DNA of 64,000 nucleotides from an uncultured Francisellaceae bacterium (lineage in GTDB: Bacteria > Pseudomonadota > Gammaproteobacteria > UBA6186 > Azoamicaceae): assembly GCA_945956915.1 (NCBI GenBank), contig CAMFJH010000001.1, positions 1-64,000 of the forward strand. Direction: 5' to 3'. This document shows, in pieces, positions 45,168-53,394 of the stretch. The first letter of the stretch is position 1, and each line of letters starts with the position of its first letter. The position numbers were made by a program, and so were the translations under genes. The notes beneath the pieces are model-generated. The model was not told the origin of the DNA. It saw only the letters and a list, made by a program, of their open reading frames with translations, and did not search any database.

Positions 45168-46161
45168 AATTTCCTACTGTTTCGCCCTCAGTAACGGTGA
45201 TGATTTGCCCTTTAGATGTTTTTAACCAGGCGCGCCCTGGAATGACTGCATGCACAATGTATTCAGGTTCCTCTGGCATAGGACATCCGGGTGCCGCTTT
45301 TCTTTTAACAACCGGTTCATCAAAAGCTTCTTCGTATGCTTCTCTGGCTGCTGCAGGAACCGATTGTTTGGAACGCATCCCAACCTCAGATTTTACAACA
45401 CCCAAATCTTTAGATAAGGAAGAAGTCGTATTGGTTAATGCCAGAATTCGATTATCCATTGCATTAATATCAATATTCAGTTTAGCAATCGTTTGAGAAA
45501 TGTCACGGCTATAAGCATCCAATTGCTTAATTTGATTAACCGTATATTCCATCTGTTGGCTTAATTTTTGCATGGCATCCATAGCCTCGGTCGTCGTAGG
45601 CGCACTGGTGACTTCTGGATGTGCTTTAGTCTCGGTGCTGTGTGTTTGGGGCGAAGAAAATAATTCTTTTTGAATTTCTTTTAATGCCGAGGAACTCTCC
45701 TTAGGAGGAGGGTTTTGATCGGCCGAAGAAAAAGCTTGGGCAATATCATTCATGCCATTTTCAGATTTAGTTTCAGCTTTAGCTTCGGTTTTAGTTTCTT
45801 CTACTTTGGGCGGCACTTGTGAGGGCAGCACGGGCGGGGTTGTTAAAACTGTTGTCTCGTTTTGAGGCAAATCAGCAGCAGTAATTTGAGGTTTAGTCGT
45901 AGGCTCAGTGGTTTTGCTTAATAGATTCTTATTGTCGGAGCTGCTTTCGGTAGAAGTCGTTTTGCTTAAGAATTTCCATCCCATATACACAGTCAGTAAT
46001 AAAACAACCATGCCTGAAATAATGAGAATAGCCATTTTAGGCTTAGGTTTTTTAACCACTGTGGTTTGATTGCCTGTATCACTAGGCTCATCACCAAAAT
46101 CAAAATCATTTTCAAAGTTGTCGTTGAAAAGATTGTCGTCTGGATTTTTTTTCTCAGTCAT
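45097..46161 (-). CDS. icmG: IcmG/DotF, Dot/Icm inner-membrane protein
   Basis: A bitopic inner-membrane protein of 354 residues: an acidic cytoplasmic N-terminus, one membrane segment (about 45-65, MAILIISGMVVLLLTVYMGW), a long Pro/Glu/Thr-rich stalk, a coiled coil (around QMEYTVNQIKQLDAYSRD) and a C-terminal globular domain (VHAVIPGRAWLKTSKGQII) like R64 TraP. It is longer than Legionella IcmG (about 269) because of the stalk. Confidence 0.9.
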   Translation of the reverse strand: MTEKKNPDDNLFNDNFENDFDFGDEPSDTGNQTTVVKKPKPKMAILIISGMVVLLLTVYMGWKFLSKTTSTESSSDNKNLLSKTTEPTTKPQITAADLPQNETTVLTTPPVLPSQVPPKVEETKTEAKAETKSENGMNDIAQAFSSADQNPPPKESSSALKEIQKELFSSPQTHSTETKAHPEVTSAPTTTEAMDAMQKLSQQMEYTVNQIKQLDAYSRDISQTIAKLNIDINAMDNRILALTNTTSSLSKDLGVVKSEVGMRSKQSVPAAAREAYEEAFDEPVVKRKAAPGCPMPEEPEYIVHAVIPGRAWLKTSKGQIITVTEGETVGNYGKILVIDAANGVVLTNSGITFR

Positions 46162-46179
46162 AGTGTTTCCCTTTTTTGC

Positions 46180-48189
46180 TTAGCCCTGTACATCCGCTAA
46201 AAATAATAAACCTATCCCTGTACCTGAATCCACCGTAATGGTATTGGGGCGATTGAAGTAACCACTGATCGCTTCTCCCCATTTTTTCCCGACCTCACCC
46301 AATGCAGCTAGTATGGTTTGTCTATTAGAGAGCATGGGAGACTGTGTGGTGGTTTGTAAACCATTGGCCGAAGATGTTTGTACTGTGCCCTGAGAAGTAA
46401 TAACCTTAGCATAGCCTGCCATAAATGCAGAAGCAAATAAAGAACCATAACGTAATAAATAGTGATGATCTACATCGTCAGCTAGGGCAGTGCGTGCAGT
46501 TTCTGTATCCACTGCGACTGCATTTACACTAATACTGTTAGTTTTGGAGGGTAAACTTAAGGTATTAAAAGTCAATGTCACCGCTTCAGAAGATGCACCG
46601 GGTGGTGGAGGAGTGATAGCGACATTCCCTACCAGCTTCGCCCCTTTCAACGGCCCCCCTACTATCGTTGCTAAAACAGGACCCGGCTCATCAGAGTTAA
46701 CAGCCGTATCTAAAATTCCAAATAAAACAGTACCCGCTTTTACCAATACAGGGCCATTTGCAGCAACCACTGCAACGGCATTGGGTCCCGCTTTTTCAAC
46801 TCTAATACCATTCTTAGCATTTTTAGAATCAGCGCCTTTCTCATCTTTGCCCCAATCGCCTTCTACTGCTTGTTGAGGGCTAATTTCATTCCAGGATTGA
46901 AACATCGATTTTGATTGGTTTTCCATATTGGTAAGGATGGCAGCCAATTGCTGTTGTTGAAGCTCATTTAATTGACTATCGCGTGCTAAGGCTTTTTGTT
47001 CTTCCAGTTGCTTTCTTCGGGCTTCTTCCAGGGCTTGAATGCGGGCTTGATCGGGTGTTAAGCCAGCAGTAGAAGGCCCGGCTTCTAAAGTACGGGTCAT
47101 CAGTCTTGCAAATTCAGGATCATTGGCCATTAATTCTTTGACCATGTCTGGGTTTTGCGAAGCCATTAAGCGTGCAAAAACCGGATCATTTTTCATTAAT
47201 TCCTTGACTAAAGTCGGATTTTGTTTGGCCAAGGCACTGGAGAATACAGGATCATTTCTCATCAATTCTTTAACCATGTCAGGATTGCTTCTGGCAATTT
47301 GTTTTGCAAATTCTGGATCGGAAAGCATCAGCTCTTTGACCATGGCTGGATTGTTTTTGCCCATGATATTGGCAAAAATCGGATCTTTTTTCATCAGCAA
47401 TTTCATCAATTCGGGATATTTTTTGGCAAAGGCCGCTGCAAAATCGGGATCATTTTTGAGTAATTCTTTGACCAAGTCCGGATTGGTTTCGGTCAGCGCT
47501 TTTGCAAAGTCGGGATCATCCATGATCAGTTTAATAAATAAAGCCGGATCATCTTTGGCTAATAAACTTGCTAAAAAAGGATCACTGAGGACAATTTTTT
47601 TGAACATAGCAGGATTTTTTTCAGCAAAAGGCCTGGCCATATTGGGAGCTTCTCTTAAAAAGATTTTTGCGATTTCAGGATCACGTTCCATCAGTTGCAG
47701 AGCCAAAGCAGGGTTTCTTTTGGCAATCGCACGTGCCAAGCCTGGATTTTCTTTTAAAATACGTAGAGCCTGATCAGGATGTGCTTCTATTTCTTTAATT
47801 AATTTGTCGATTAAAGATTCATCTAATTCAGGGATAGCATTTGTTTTAGGTGCTGTAGGACAAGGTGTACATTGTTTTAATTGATCTTCTATGCCAAAAA
47901 GTTCATTAGAGGTTTTTTTGTTGCCAATAATGGTGGCCACAGAGCTCACCCCCTGTTTTTTGGCCTCTGCTATCTTTTTTTTGTTCTCTTCTTCTTGTAA
48001 ATTTTGATATTTTTCAGAAGTAACCCCCCCAGGAATCGTGCTGATGCTTGGGACGGAAGAGGCTTTGGTCTCCAGTTGCTCGGTAGACTTTGCTTTGCCT
48101 TTGATAAAATAGGTAATGCCAAGCCCAACAACTAACACTGCGACTATGAGGATAACCAGCGTACGGGTTTTGGTATTTAATTTTTTCAT
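46180..48189 (-). CDS. icmE: IcmE/DotG, VirB10-like core component with 11-residue repeats
   Basis: DotG spans the envelope and forms the central channel of the Dot/Icm core. This copy has 669 residues: a membrane anchor (about 10-28), a CTPC motif (107-110), a repeat region at residues 137-367 and a C-terminal VirB10-like domain (VLVKAGTVLFGILDTAVNSD, GPVLATIVGGPLKGAKLVG). The repeat region is 21 consecutive 11-residue units, each with Pro at position 2, alternating NPxxVKELMxN and DPxFAxxLAxx types. Legionella DotG is longer (about 1,048) with a different repeat. Flanked by icmK and icmG as expected. Confidence 0.95.
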   Translation of the reverse strand: MKKLNTKTRTLVILIVAVLVVGLGITYFIKGKAKSTEQLETKASSVPSISTIPGGVTSEKYQNLQEEENKKKIAEAKKQGVSSVATIIGNKKTSNELFGIEDQLKQCTPCPTAPKTNAIPELDESLIDKLIKEIEAHPDQALRILKENPGLARAIAKRNPALALQLMERDPEIAKIFLREAPNMARPFAEKNPAMFKKIVLSDPFLASLLAKDDPALFIKLIMDDPDFAKALTETNPDLVKELLKNDPDFAAAFAKKYPELMKLLMKKDPIFANIMGKNNPAMVKELMLSDPEFAKQIARSNPDMVKELMRNDPVFSSALAKQNPTLVKELMKNDPVFARLMASQNPDMVKELMANDPEFARLMTRTLEAGPSTAGLTPDQARIQALEEARRKQLEEQKALARDSQLNELQQQQLAAILTNMENQSKSMFQSWNEISPQQAVEGDWGKDEKGADSKNAKNGIRVEKAGPNAVAVVAANGPVLVKAGTVLFGILDTAVNSDEPGPVLATIVGGPLKGAKLVGNVAITPPPPGASSEAVTLTFNTLSLPSKTNSISVNAVAVDTETARTALADDVDHHYLLRYGSLFASAFMAGYAKVITSQGTVQTSSANGLQTTTQSPMLSNRQTILAALGEVGKKWGEAISGYFNRPNTITVDSGTGIGLLFLADVQG

Positions 48190-48196
48190 AAATAGA

Positions 48197-49252
48197 CTAC
48201 ATTCCTTTTAGGTCGATTTTGATGGTTTTACCATTTCTTGAAGCCAGAATCAAGGGCGTAGGGGTCATTTCGTATACATGCGTTCCATCTGCACTGGATA
48301 CAGTCGAAGTCCAAGCGGGCGATAAAACGGTCAGCTTGGTTCTAAAAATCAATTTTCCTTGGGCAGTAATCCAGGCCCGACCAAAAGTGGCACAGACTTC
48401 CAGTTCAGTGCTGCCAGGGGGGGGCACACCATCGAGTACACTCAATAAATTGAAATTCACAGCAGAGGGTAAGCCATCCCCTACTAAAGCCGCTAAAGCA
48501 TTCGGACCCCGACCGTTCACTTGTAAATCGATGCGGTAATCCACTTCTCTTTGTCCTGAAACCAAAGATAACATGATGGGCGTGTCTAAATTCGCTAAAC
48601 GAATGGCTAAATTACCGGTGTTATAAGCCGTCGTGCTTTGAATAAAGAGGGTATTGGTTTTTTTATCCCATTGTAAATTAAAATTTTTGGGGTTCCCTAA
48701 ACTGTAATCTGCAATCGGCCAGGCTTGGCCTGTGACATCTAAAAAGACAACCGAAGTTACAAAGCCGGCTGCCAGGCGAATAATAGGCGGTGTCACACCT
48801 GGGGATAAATCGACTGTTAAAGTAGAAGAAACGGGCCGGGGGGGTGTAGTAGGGAAAGTCGCGACTGCACGTTGTGCATTGTCTTGATCTTTACGTAATT
48901 GAATAATTTGCTCAGGCGTTAAGGGGGAAATTTTATCCGTGAGCTGTTTAAAGGCTTGGTCCCGTAGGGTGATGGGCTTTTTAGGCGCTTGTTCAGGCAA
49001 GGTATATTCGCTGAGTGCAGGAGGCTCTGCAGATTCTACAGCGACAACAGGTTGTGTTTCGACCACAGTAATAGCAGGGGTTGAAGAGACCACAGCAGCA
49101 TTGCCATTGGGTCTGTCTTGTAAAAGCTTTGTAAAGTTTTCATAAGATTCTTCCACGGCAAAGGCATGGGAAGAGACTGTAGACAATAAAACTAATGCAA
49201 ATAATTGTGGAATACCGTGTTTGATATACATACCGTTGGTTCTATCTTTCAT
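48197..49252 (-). CDS. icmK: IcmK/DotH, outer-membrane core component
   Basis: DotH with DotC and DotD forms the outer-membrane core ring. The 351-residue protein has a signal peptide (ending SSHAFA), the N-terminal helical part (LTPEQIIQLRKDQDNAQRAV) and the conserved PRPVSSTLTVDLSPGVTPPIIRLAAGFVTS region. ATG 49252 has AAGGGA five to six bases upstream and leaves a gap from icmL, so it is preferred over the in-frame start at 49282. Confidence 0.94.
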   Translation of the reverse strand: MKDRTNGMYIKHGIPQLFALVLLSTVSSHAFAVEESYENFTKLLQDRPNGNAAVVSSTPAITVVETQPVVAVESAEPPALSEYTLPEQAPKKPITLRDQAFKQLTDKISPLTPEQIIQLRKDQDNAQRAVATFPTTPPRPVSSTLTVDLSPGVTPPIIRLAAGFVTSVVFLDVTGQAWPIADYSLGNPKNFNLQWDKKTNTLFIQSTTAYNTGNLAIRLANLDTPIMLSLVSGQREVDYRIDLQVNGRGPNALAALVGDGLPSAVNFNLLSVLDGVPPPGSTELEVCATFGRAWITAQGKLIFRTKLTVLSPAWTSTVSSADGTHVYEMTPTPLILASRNGKTIKIDLKGM

Positions 49253-49281
49253 CCTATTCCCTTTTATACTGCTTAAACACA

Positions 49282-49878
49282 CTACCCTGAAATATCAGAT
49301 TCACTGATAATACGGGTTACATAACGCGAAATCCCAATCCCTTTGGGGGCATCATGCGTGGGCACTTGTACAACGGTTAATGATACCACACGGAACTCTT
49401 TTACGTCAGAGCTCGAGCTAAGATAACTTACTAGCATAGGTACTAAAATTTGCCAGGTATAATTGCCATCTAAACCTTCACCTTCTTTAGTAATCATAGC
49501 AGGTGCGACCGATACTGCGGAAGTTACCAGTTTTTTAGCGATGATATTTTGAATAAATTGGGTTTCATCCAGTGCTGCCCTATAATTTTCATACCCGGTG
49601 AGTGTAAAATAATCTTTAATTCTATTTAGATTTTCATCGGCATGCACAAAATCAATCGTATAAGTTGCCGTTGCTGCTAAAGTTGCCCAGCTGGTTAATG
49701 CTTTAGGAGAAACATTGGGTCTGCTTAAAGCACGAATGGGAAAATTTTGTTGAGAAGGCAGCATGCCGTAATATTGGGAATTAGGACGTATGGCATATTG
49801 TATATAAATAAAACTCAGTAACCCAACTTGGGATCCTAAAAGAATAAAGGCAATAAAAGCGGCTAATTTGTCTGACAT
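49282..49878 (-). CDS. icmL: IcmL/DotI, Dot/Icm inner-membrane protein
   Basis: A 198-residue bitopic protein with one N-terminal membrane segment and a periplasmic NTF2-like domain. ITKEGEGLDGNYTWQILVPMLVSY and VPTHDAPKGIGISRYV match the DotI C-terminal domain closely. It lacks the RNQFY cytoplasmic box usual in DotI, which is found instead in the paralogue at 49948. It leads the icmL-K-E-G-C-D-J operon. Confidence 0.9.
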   Translation of the reverse strand: MSDKLAAFIAFILLGSQVGLLSFIYIQYAIRPNSQYYGMLPSQQNFPIRALSRPNVSPKALTSWATLAATATYTIDFVHADENLNRIKDYFTLTGYENYRAALDETQFIQNIIAKKLVTSAVSVAPAMITKEGEGLDGNYTWQILVPMLVSYLSSSSDVKEFRVVSLTVVQVPTHDAPKGIGISRYVTRIISESDISG

Positions 49879-49887
49879 GTTAATCAG

Positions 49888-49900
49888 TATAGCAGCTATA
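49888..49900. promoter_or_regulatory. Shared promoter region between divergent icmL genes
   Basis: TATAGC-A-GCTATA is a perfect palindrome in a 69-base gap and overlaps a TATAAT-like -10 box on the plus strand (49897-49902). Divergent transcription of the two icmL-type operons from here is inferred. Confidence 0.45.
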
Positions 49901-49947
49901 ATACAGATTGAACTAGAGCAGATTCAGAAAAAAATAAGGAGTTTTTG

Positions 49948-50583
49948 ATGCTGGAACATGGTGTAGAACGCGTTTTAGTGCGAAACCAGTTTTATTCACA
50001 AGCCTATCAGCGTTTATGTTTAATTTTATTGTTAATAACGCTGATGATCTTGGGCTTAACAGGCTTTGTTATTTATCAAGCAAAAACAATACCTGCGCCA
50101 CAATATTTTCCGACCACCCCCGATGGACGAGTGATTGATATTGTGAACCTGACATTACCTTTACAAACCTCAGACTTTGTAAGCGATTGGACGGTGCAAT
50201 CTATTTTGGAATTATATTCATTTGATTATGTAACCTACCGTCGGGCGCTGCAAGAAGCACAATCTTTTTTCACCCGAAAAGGCTATGATGATTTTATGAG
50301 TGCGTTATTGGCCTCTACCAATTTAGAATCGGTAAAAGCCAATAAACAAGTGGTGTCTGGAGAATTAATTGGTCCTGCCAAAATTACCCGTGAAGGCCAA
50401 TTGTCAGCCGATCTCCCTTACAGTTGGGATGTGGCAGTACCTTTATCCATTACCTATCAAAATTCAGAAAATGCCGTGGTAAAACAAAAAGGCATTTGTT
50501 TAGTCAGAGTGGAACGTGCTTCTACTTTGCGCTATGATGCGGGTATTGCGATTGCGCAGTCAGTGTTTCAAGTAGAAAATTAA
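49948..50583 (+). CDS. IcmL/DotI-like protein (paralogue 2)
   Basis: A 211-residue DotI homologue: RNQFYSQAYQR box, membrane segment (about 25-48), PAPQYFPTTPDGRVI and a periplasmic domain with GPAKITREGQ and YSWDVAVPLSITYQ. The RNQFY and PxYFxTTxDGR boxes are closer to classical DotI/DotJ than those of the gene at 49282. AAGGAG precedes ATG 49948 by six bases. It is divergent from icmL. Confidence 0.88.
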   Translation: MLEHGVERVLVRNQFYSQAYQRLCLILLLITLMILGLTGFVIYQAKTIPAPQYFPTTPDGRVIDIVNLTLPLQTSDFVSDWTVQSILELYSFDYVTYRRALQEAQSFFTRKGYDDFMSALLASTNLESVKANKQVVSGELIGPAKITREGQLSADLPYSWDVAVPLSITYQNSENAVVKQKGICLVRVERASTLRYDAGIAIAQSVFQVEN

Positions 50584-50595
50584 TGAAGGACTGTT

Positions 50596-51261
50596 ATGGA
50601 TAATACGATTGCCTCGGGTGCTGAAAAAGAAGAAGAGATTGTTCAGCTCACAGAAAAAAAATTATTTTATCAAGATCGTATGCAAGCGATGTGGATATTG
50701 GTAATCAGCCTTGCGGTATTAACCGCTTTACTGGTCTTTTTTAATCTAATGTTATTTAAAAAAATTATCAGTCCTCCTAAATTATATTTTCAAGCAACAG
50801 AGCAAAAGCAAATCATTCCAGAAGTGCCTTTAGATAAGCCGGGTATCGAGACCAATGTGCTCTTAAGCTGGGTGGTAGAAGGCATGAATTTGGCACATAC
50901 TTTCAATTTTATGAATTATCCCCAACGTATGGAAAAAGCACATCCTTATTTTGCAAAGGAAGGTTTTCAAGATTACTCCCGTGTCTTAGAGAATCTTGGC
51001 ATTTTAAAAGAAGTGGTAGACAAAAAATTAGTGATGATCGCAATGCCCTTAGAAGTGCCAGAAATTTTAAAGGAAGGCGCTTTAGGCAATCGCTATTTAT
51101 GGAAAATAAAAATGCCGATACAATTTAATTATCGTAGCATGCGTGCTCAAAGGCTTGCGCAGTACGATTTAATATTGCTGGTTGCGCGGGTTTTAAATAC
51201 CCAATCCCCAAACGGCGTCAGTATCTATAAGTATGAATTACAACCCAGGGCTTTTCAGTAG
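50596..51261 (+). CDS. IcmL/DotI-like protein (paralogue 3)
   Basis: A more divergent 221-residue DotI homologue with an acidic N-terminus, a membrane segment (about 34-56), PPKLYFQATEQKQIIPEV and a periplasmic domain with VPEILKEGALGNRYLWKIKMPIQFNY. It lies 12 bases after paralogue 2. DotI and DotJ form hetero-oligomeric rings in Legionella, so extra copies could diversify that ring. Confidence 0.83.
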   Translation: MDNTIASGAEKEEEIVQLTEKKLFYQDRMQAMWILVISLAVLTALLVFFNLMLFKKIISPPKLYFQATEQKQIIPEVPLDKPGIETNVLLSWVVEGMNLAHTFNFMNYPQRMEKAHPYFAKEGFQDYSRVLENLGILKEVVDKKLVMIAMPLEVPEILKEGALGNRYLWKIKMPIQFNYRSMRAQRLAQYDLILLVARVLNTQSPNGVSIYKYELQPRAFQ

Positions 51262-51310
51262 AAGGTGTCTATTTAAAAAACCCTTATTAATCAATATATT
51301 ATTAGTGCAA

Positions 51311-51458
51311 TGACCTGTAAATAGACTTTTTTCACTTTATGAGTCAAAATTTTTATTATTAAAAATGACTCATAAATAGCATTTTGTCTGTTTACAGGTC
51401 ATAAATATTAGTTTAAAATTATGACTCATAAAAAGATATTTTACTATTTATGAGGTAA
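51311..51458. repeat. Nested inverted-repeat array upstream of the second ATPase-nuclease-like gene
   Basis: An outer 16-base pair (TGACCTGTAAATAGAC at 51311-51326 and its complement with one mismatch at 51386-51401) encloses a perfect 11-base pair (TTTATGAGTCA at 51336-51346 and TGACTCATAAA at 51366-51376). A further TGACTCATAAA is at 51422-51432 and TTTATGAG at 51447-51454, directly before the ATG at 51461. Confidence 0.75.
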
Positions 51459-51460
51459 TA

Positions 51461-52906
51461 ATGAAAACACAGGTAAATCCTTTTATAGGGCGTCAAGAAG
51501 AATTAGCTGGTTTAAAAAGCTTAATCGGTAAATCTACAGCTTCACTGGCTGTGGTGCGAGGAAGAAGACGTATAGGTAAGAGTCGACTCATCGAAGAATT
51601 TGCAAAAGGCAGTACTTTTTATGCATTCTCTGGATTATTTCCAGTTAAGGGTACCACAGCCCAATCGCAGCGTGAAGAATTTGCACGTCAAATTAATAGA
51701 GAAACAGGCTTGGCAGAAATTAAAGCAGATGATTGGGGAACGTTATTTAGCCACTTATCTACTAAGCTTCAAAAAGAGAGAATAATATTATTGTTTGATG
51801 AAATTTCATGGATGGGATCAGAAGACCCTGATTTTTTGGGTAAAATTAAAAACGCATGGGATAACTTGTTTAAGAAAAACCCACAATTAATTTTTATTAT
51901 TTGTGGTTCGGCTTCTTTATGGATCCAAAAAAATATTTTAAGCAGCACCGGTTTTGTAGGGAGAGTATCTTATAGGTTAACCTTAAGAGAATTACCATTA
52001 TTGTATTGTAATCAATTTTGGGGAAAGGCTAGCAAGCATATTTCTGCTTATGAAAAATTTAAAATATTAGCGATTACAGGAGGGATACCAAAATACTTAG
52101 AAGAAATCAACCCAAAATTGCCAGCAGAAGAAAATATTAAGAACTTATGCTTTAAACCCGAAGGCTATTTTTTTAATGAATTCGACCATATTTTTTCTAG
52201 TTTGTTTCTACATAACAGCTTATTATATACAAAAATTGTCGAAGTATTAGCAGATGGCTTTAAAGATATCAATGAAATTTGTGCCCTAATAAAAACAGAA
52301 CGCAGTGGAAGAATTACTGAAAGCTTAGAAGAATTAGAGGTCTCAGGATATATTAAAAGGGATTATACTTGGAATATTAAAAATGGCAAGGATTCCAAAT
52401 TAAGTAAATATCGGCTGAGCGATAATTATCTTAGGTTTTATTTAAAATATATTGCTGAATATAAAACTAAAATTGAACGAGATGCCTTGTCAATTAAAAC
52501 GATAACTGCACTACCGGGATGGACAAGTATTTTAGGATTACAATTTGAAAATTTGGTGCTTGCTAACCGAATACTTATTCACCAAGCACTATCTATAAGG
52601 CCAGAGGATATTATTTCTGAAAATCCATTTTTCCAAACTGCAACCACTAAACGCGTAGGATGCCAGATTGATTATATGATACAAACGAAATTTAATACAT
52701 TATATATTTGTGAAATCAAGTTCTCGAAAAATCCTATACCATCAACTGTGATTGCGGAAGTACAAGAAAAAATAGATCGAATAAAACGGCCTCTGGGTTT
52801 TTCAGTTCGTCCTGTTCTAATCCATGTAAATGGAGTTTCGGAAGAAGTGTTAGAGCAAGATTTTTTTTCTGACATTATAGATATGTGTCAATTTTTAAAT
52901 GTTTAA
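51461..52906 (+). CDS. AAA ATPase with C-terminal PD-(D/E)XK-like (DUF234-type) domain, paralogue
   Basis: A 481-residue protein with the same architecture as the gene at 29548: P-loop GRRRIGKS (34-41), Walker B LLFDEISWM and C-terminal CQIDYMIQT...YICEIKF with D404, E418 and K420 at identical spacing. Similarity between the two extends over the full length. It sits inside the Dot/Icm locus, between icmL paralogue 3 and icmM, at the point where the ancestral gene order is broken. It overlaps the icmM stop by four bases. It is unlikely to be a secretion component. Confidence 0.85.
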   Translation: MKTQVNPFIGRQEELAGLKSLIGKSTASLAVVRGRRRIGKSRLIEEFAKGSTFYAFSGLFPVKGTTAQSQREEFARQINRETGLAEIKADDWGTLFSHLSTKLQKERIILLFDEISWMGSEDPDFLGKIKNAWDNLFKKNPQLIFIICGSASLWIQKNILSSTGFVGRVSYRLTLRELPLLYCNQFWGKASKHISAYEKFKILAITGGIPKYLEEINPKLPAEENIKNLCFKPEGYFFNEFDHIFSSLFLHNSLLYTKIVEVLADGFKDINEICALIKTERSGRITESLEELEVSGYIKRDYTWNIKNGKDSKLSKYRLSDNYLRFYLKYIAEYKTKIERDALSIKTITALPGWTSILGLQFENLVLANRILIHQALSIRPEDIISENPFFQTATTKRVGCQIDYMIQTKFNTLYICEIKFSKNPIPSTVIAEVQEKIDRIKRPLGFSVRPVLIHVNGVSEEVLEQDFFSDIIDMCQFLNV

Positions 52907-53112
52907 GACTCAGGAAAAATTTCTATCATGCGGCCATCGATGGTGGTGGCAAAGTAGGAGGGGGTAGGGGTGGTGATATATTGGTAAAACATATAAATCA
53001 CTAAACAAAAACAAATGCCCAGTAATACATATCCAACTTTTAATAATCGTCTAAAATTATTTCTATAAAAAGGGCCTTGTTGGTTTATGATCTCTAAGCG
53101 ATCTTGAGGCAT
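52903..53112 (-). CDS. icmM: IcmM/DotJ, short DotI-like membrane protein
   Basis: A 69-residue protein equivalent to the N-terminal part of DotI: QGPFYRNNFRRLLK box, one membrane segment (about 26-46) and PTPSYFATTIDGRMIEI. DotJ in Legionella likewise lacks the periplasmic domain and pairs with DotI. Its place next to icmT matches traL next to traK in R64, though equivalence with traL is inferred from position. Confidence 0.82.
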   Translation of the reverse strand: MPQDRLEIINQQGPFYRNNFRRLLKVGYVLLGICFCLVIYMFYQYITTPTPSYFATTIDGRMIEIFPES

Positions 53113-53126
53113 ACTATCTCCCGTTT

Positions 53127-53381
53127 TTAAGTTCTAGACCAAGGCTTGGCGACTCTTAAGGGACCTGCGATGCTGGAACGGATCCAGCGGACAAACACAG
53201 GAATCGTAAATTTAAAACGTTCTAGTAATATAAAAAATGCCATGAACCCTAAAGAGAGCAGGAATGTCCATAAACGAATGTGCAAAAGAAAGAAAAGAAT
53301 CGGGAAGAAAGCATAAGCATCCATCACAAAGAAACGAGGCGTTCTCGCACTGTCTCGCCAATGTCTACCCGCTTCTGCCAT
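53127..53381 (-). CDS. icmT: IcmT, Dot/Icm membrane protein
   Basis: An 84-residue protein with two hydrophobic segments. The N-terminal HWRDSARTPRFFVMDAYAFFP and LERFKFTIP are IcmT/TraK hallmarks. ATG 53381 has GAGGG eight bases upstream and is preferred over the frame start at 53402. It follows dotB directly, as traK follows traJ in plasmid R64, whereas in Legionella icmT is beside icmS. Confidence 0.92.
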   Translation of the reverse strand: MAEAGRHWRDSARTPRFFVMDAYAFFPILFFLLHIRLWTFLLSLGFMAFFILLERFKFTIPVFVRWIRSSIAGPLRVAKPWSRT

Positions 53382-53394
53382 GATGATACCCTCG

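Noticed and set aside
47123..47773. A 216-codon plus-strand open frame opposite icmE, with repeated Ser/Lys/Ala pattern.
   Set aside because: It is the mirror of the 33-base repeats of icmE on the other strand; no ribosome-binding site, and the minus-strand gene is certain.
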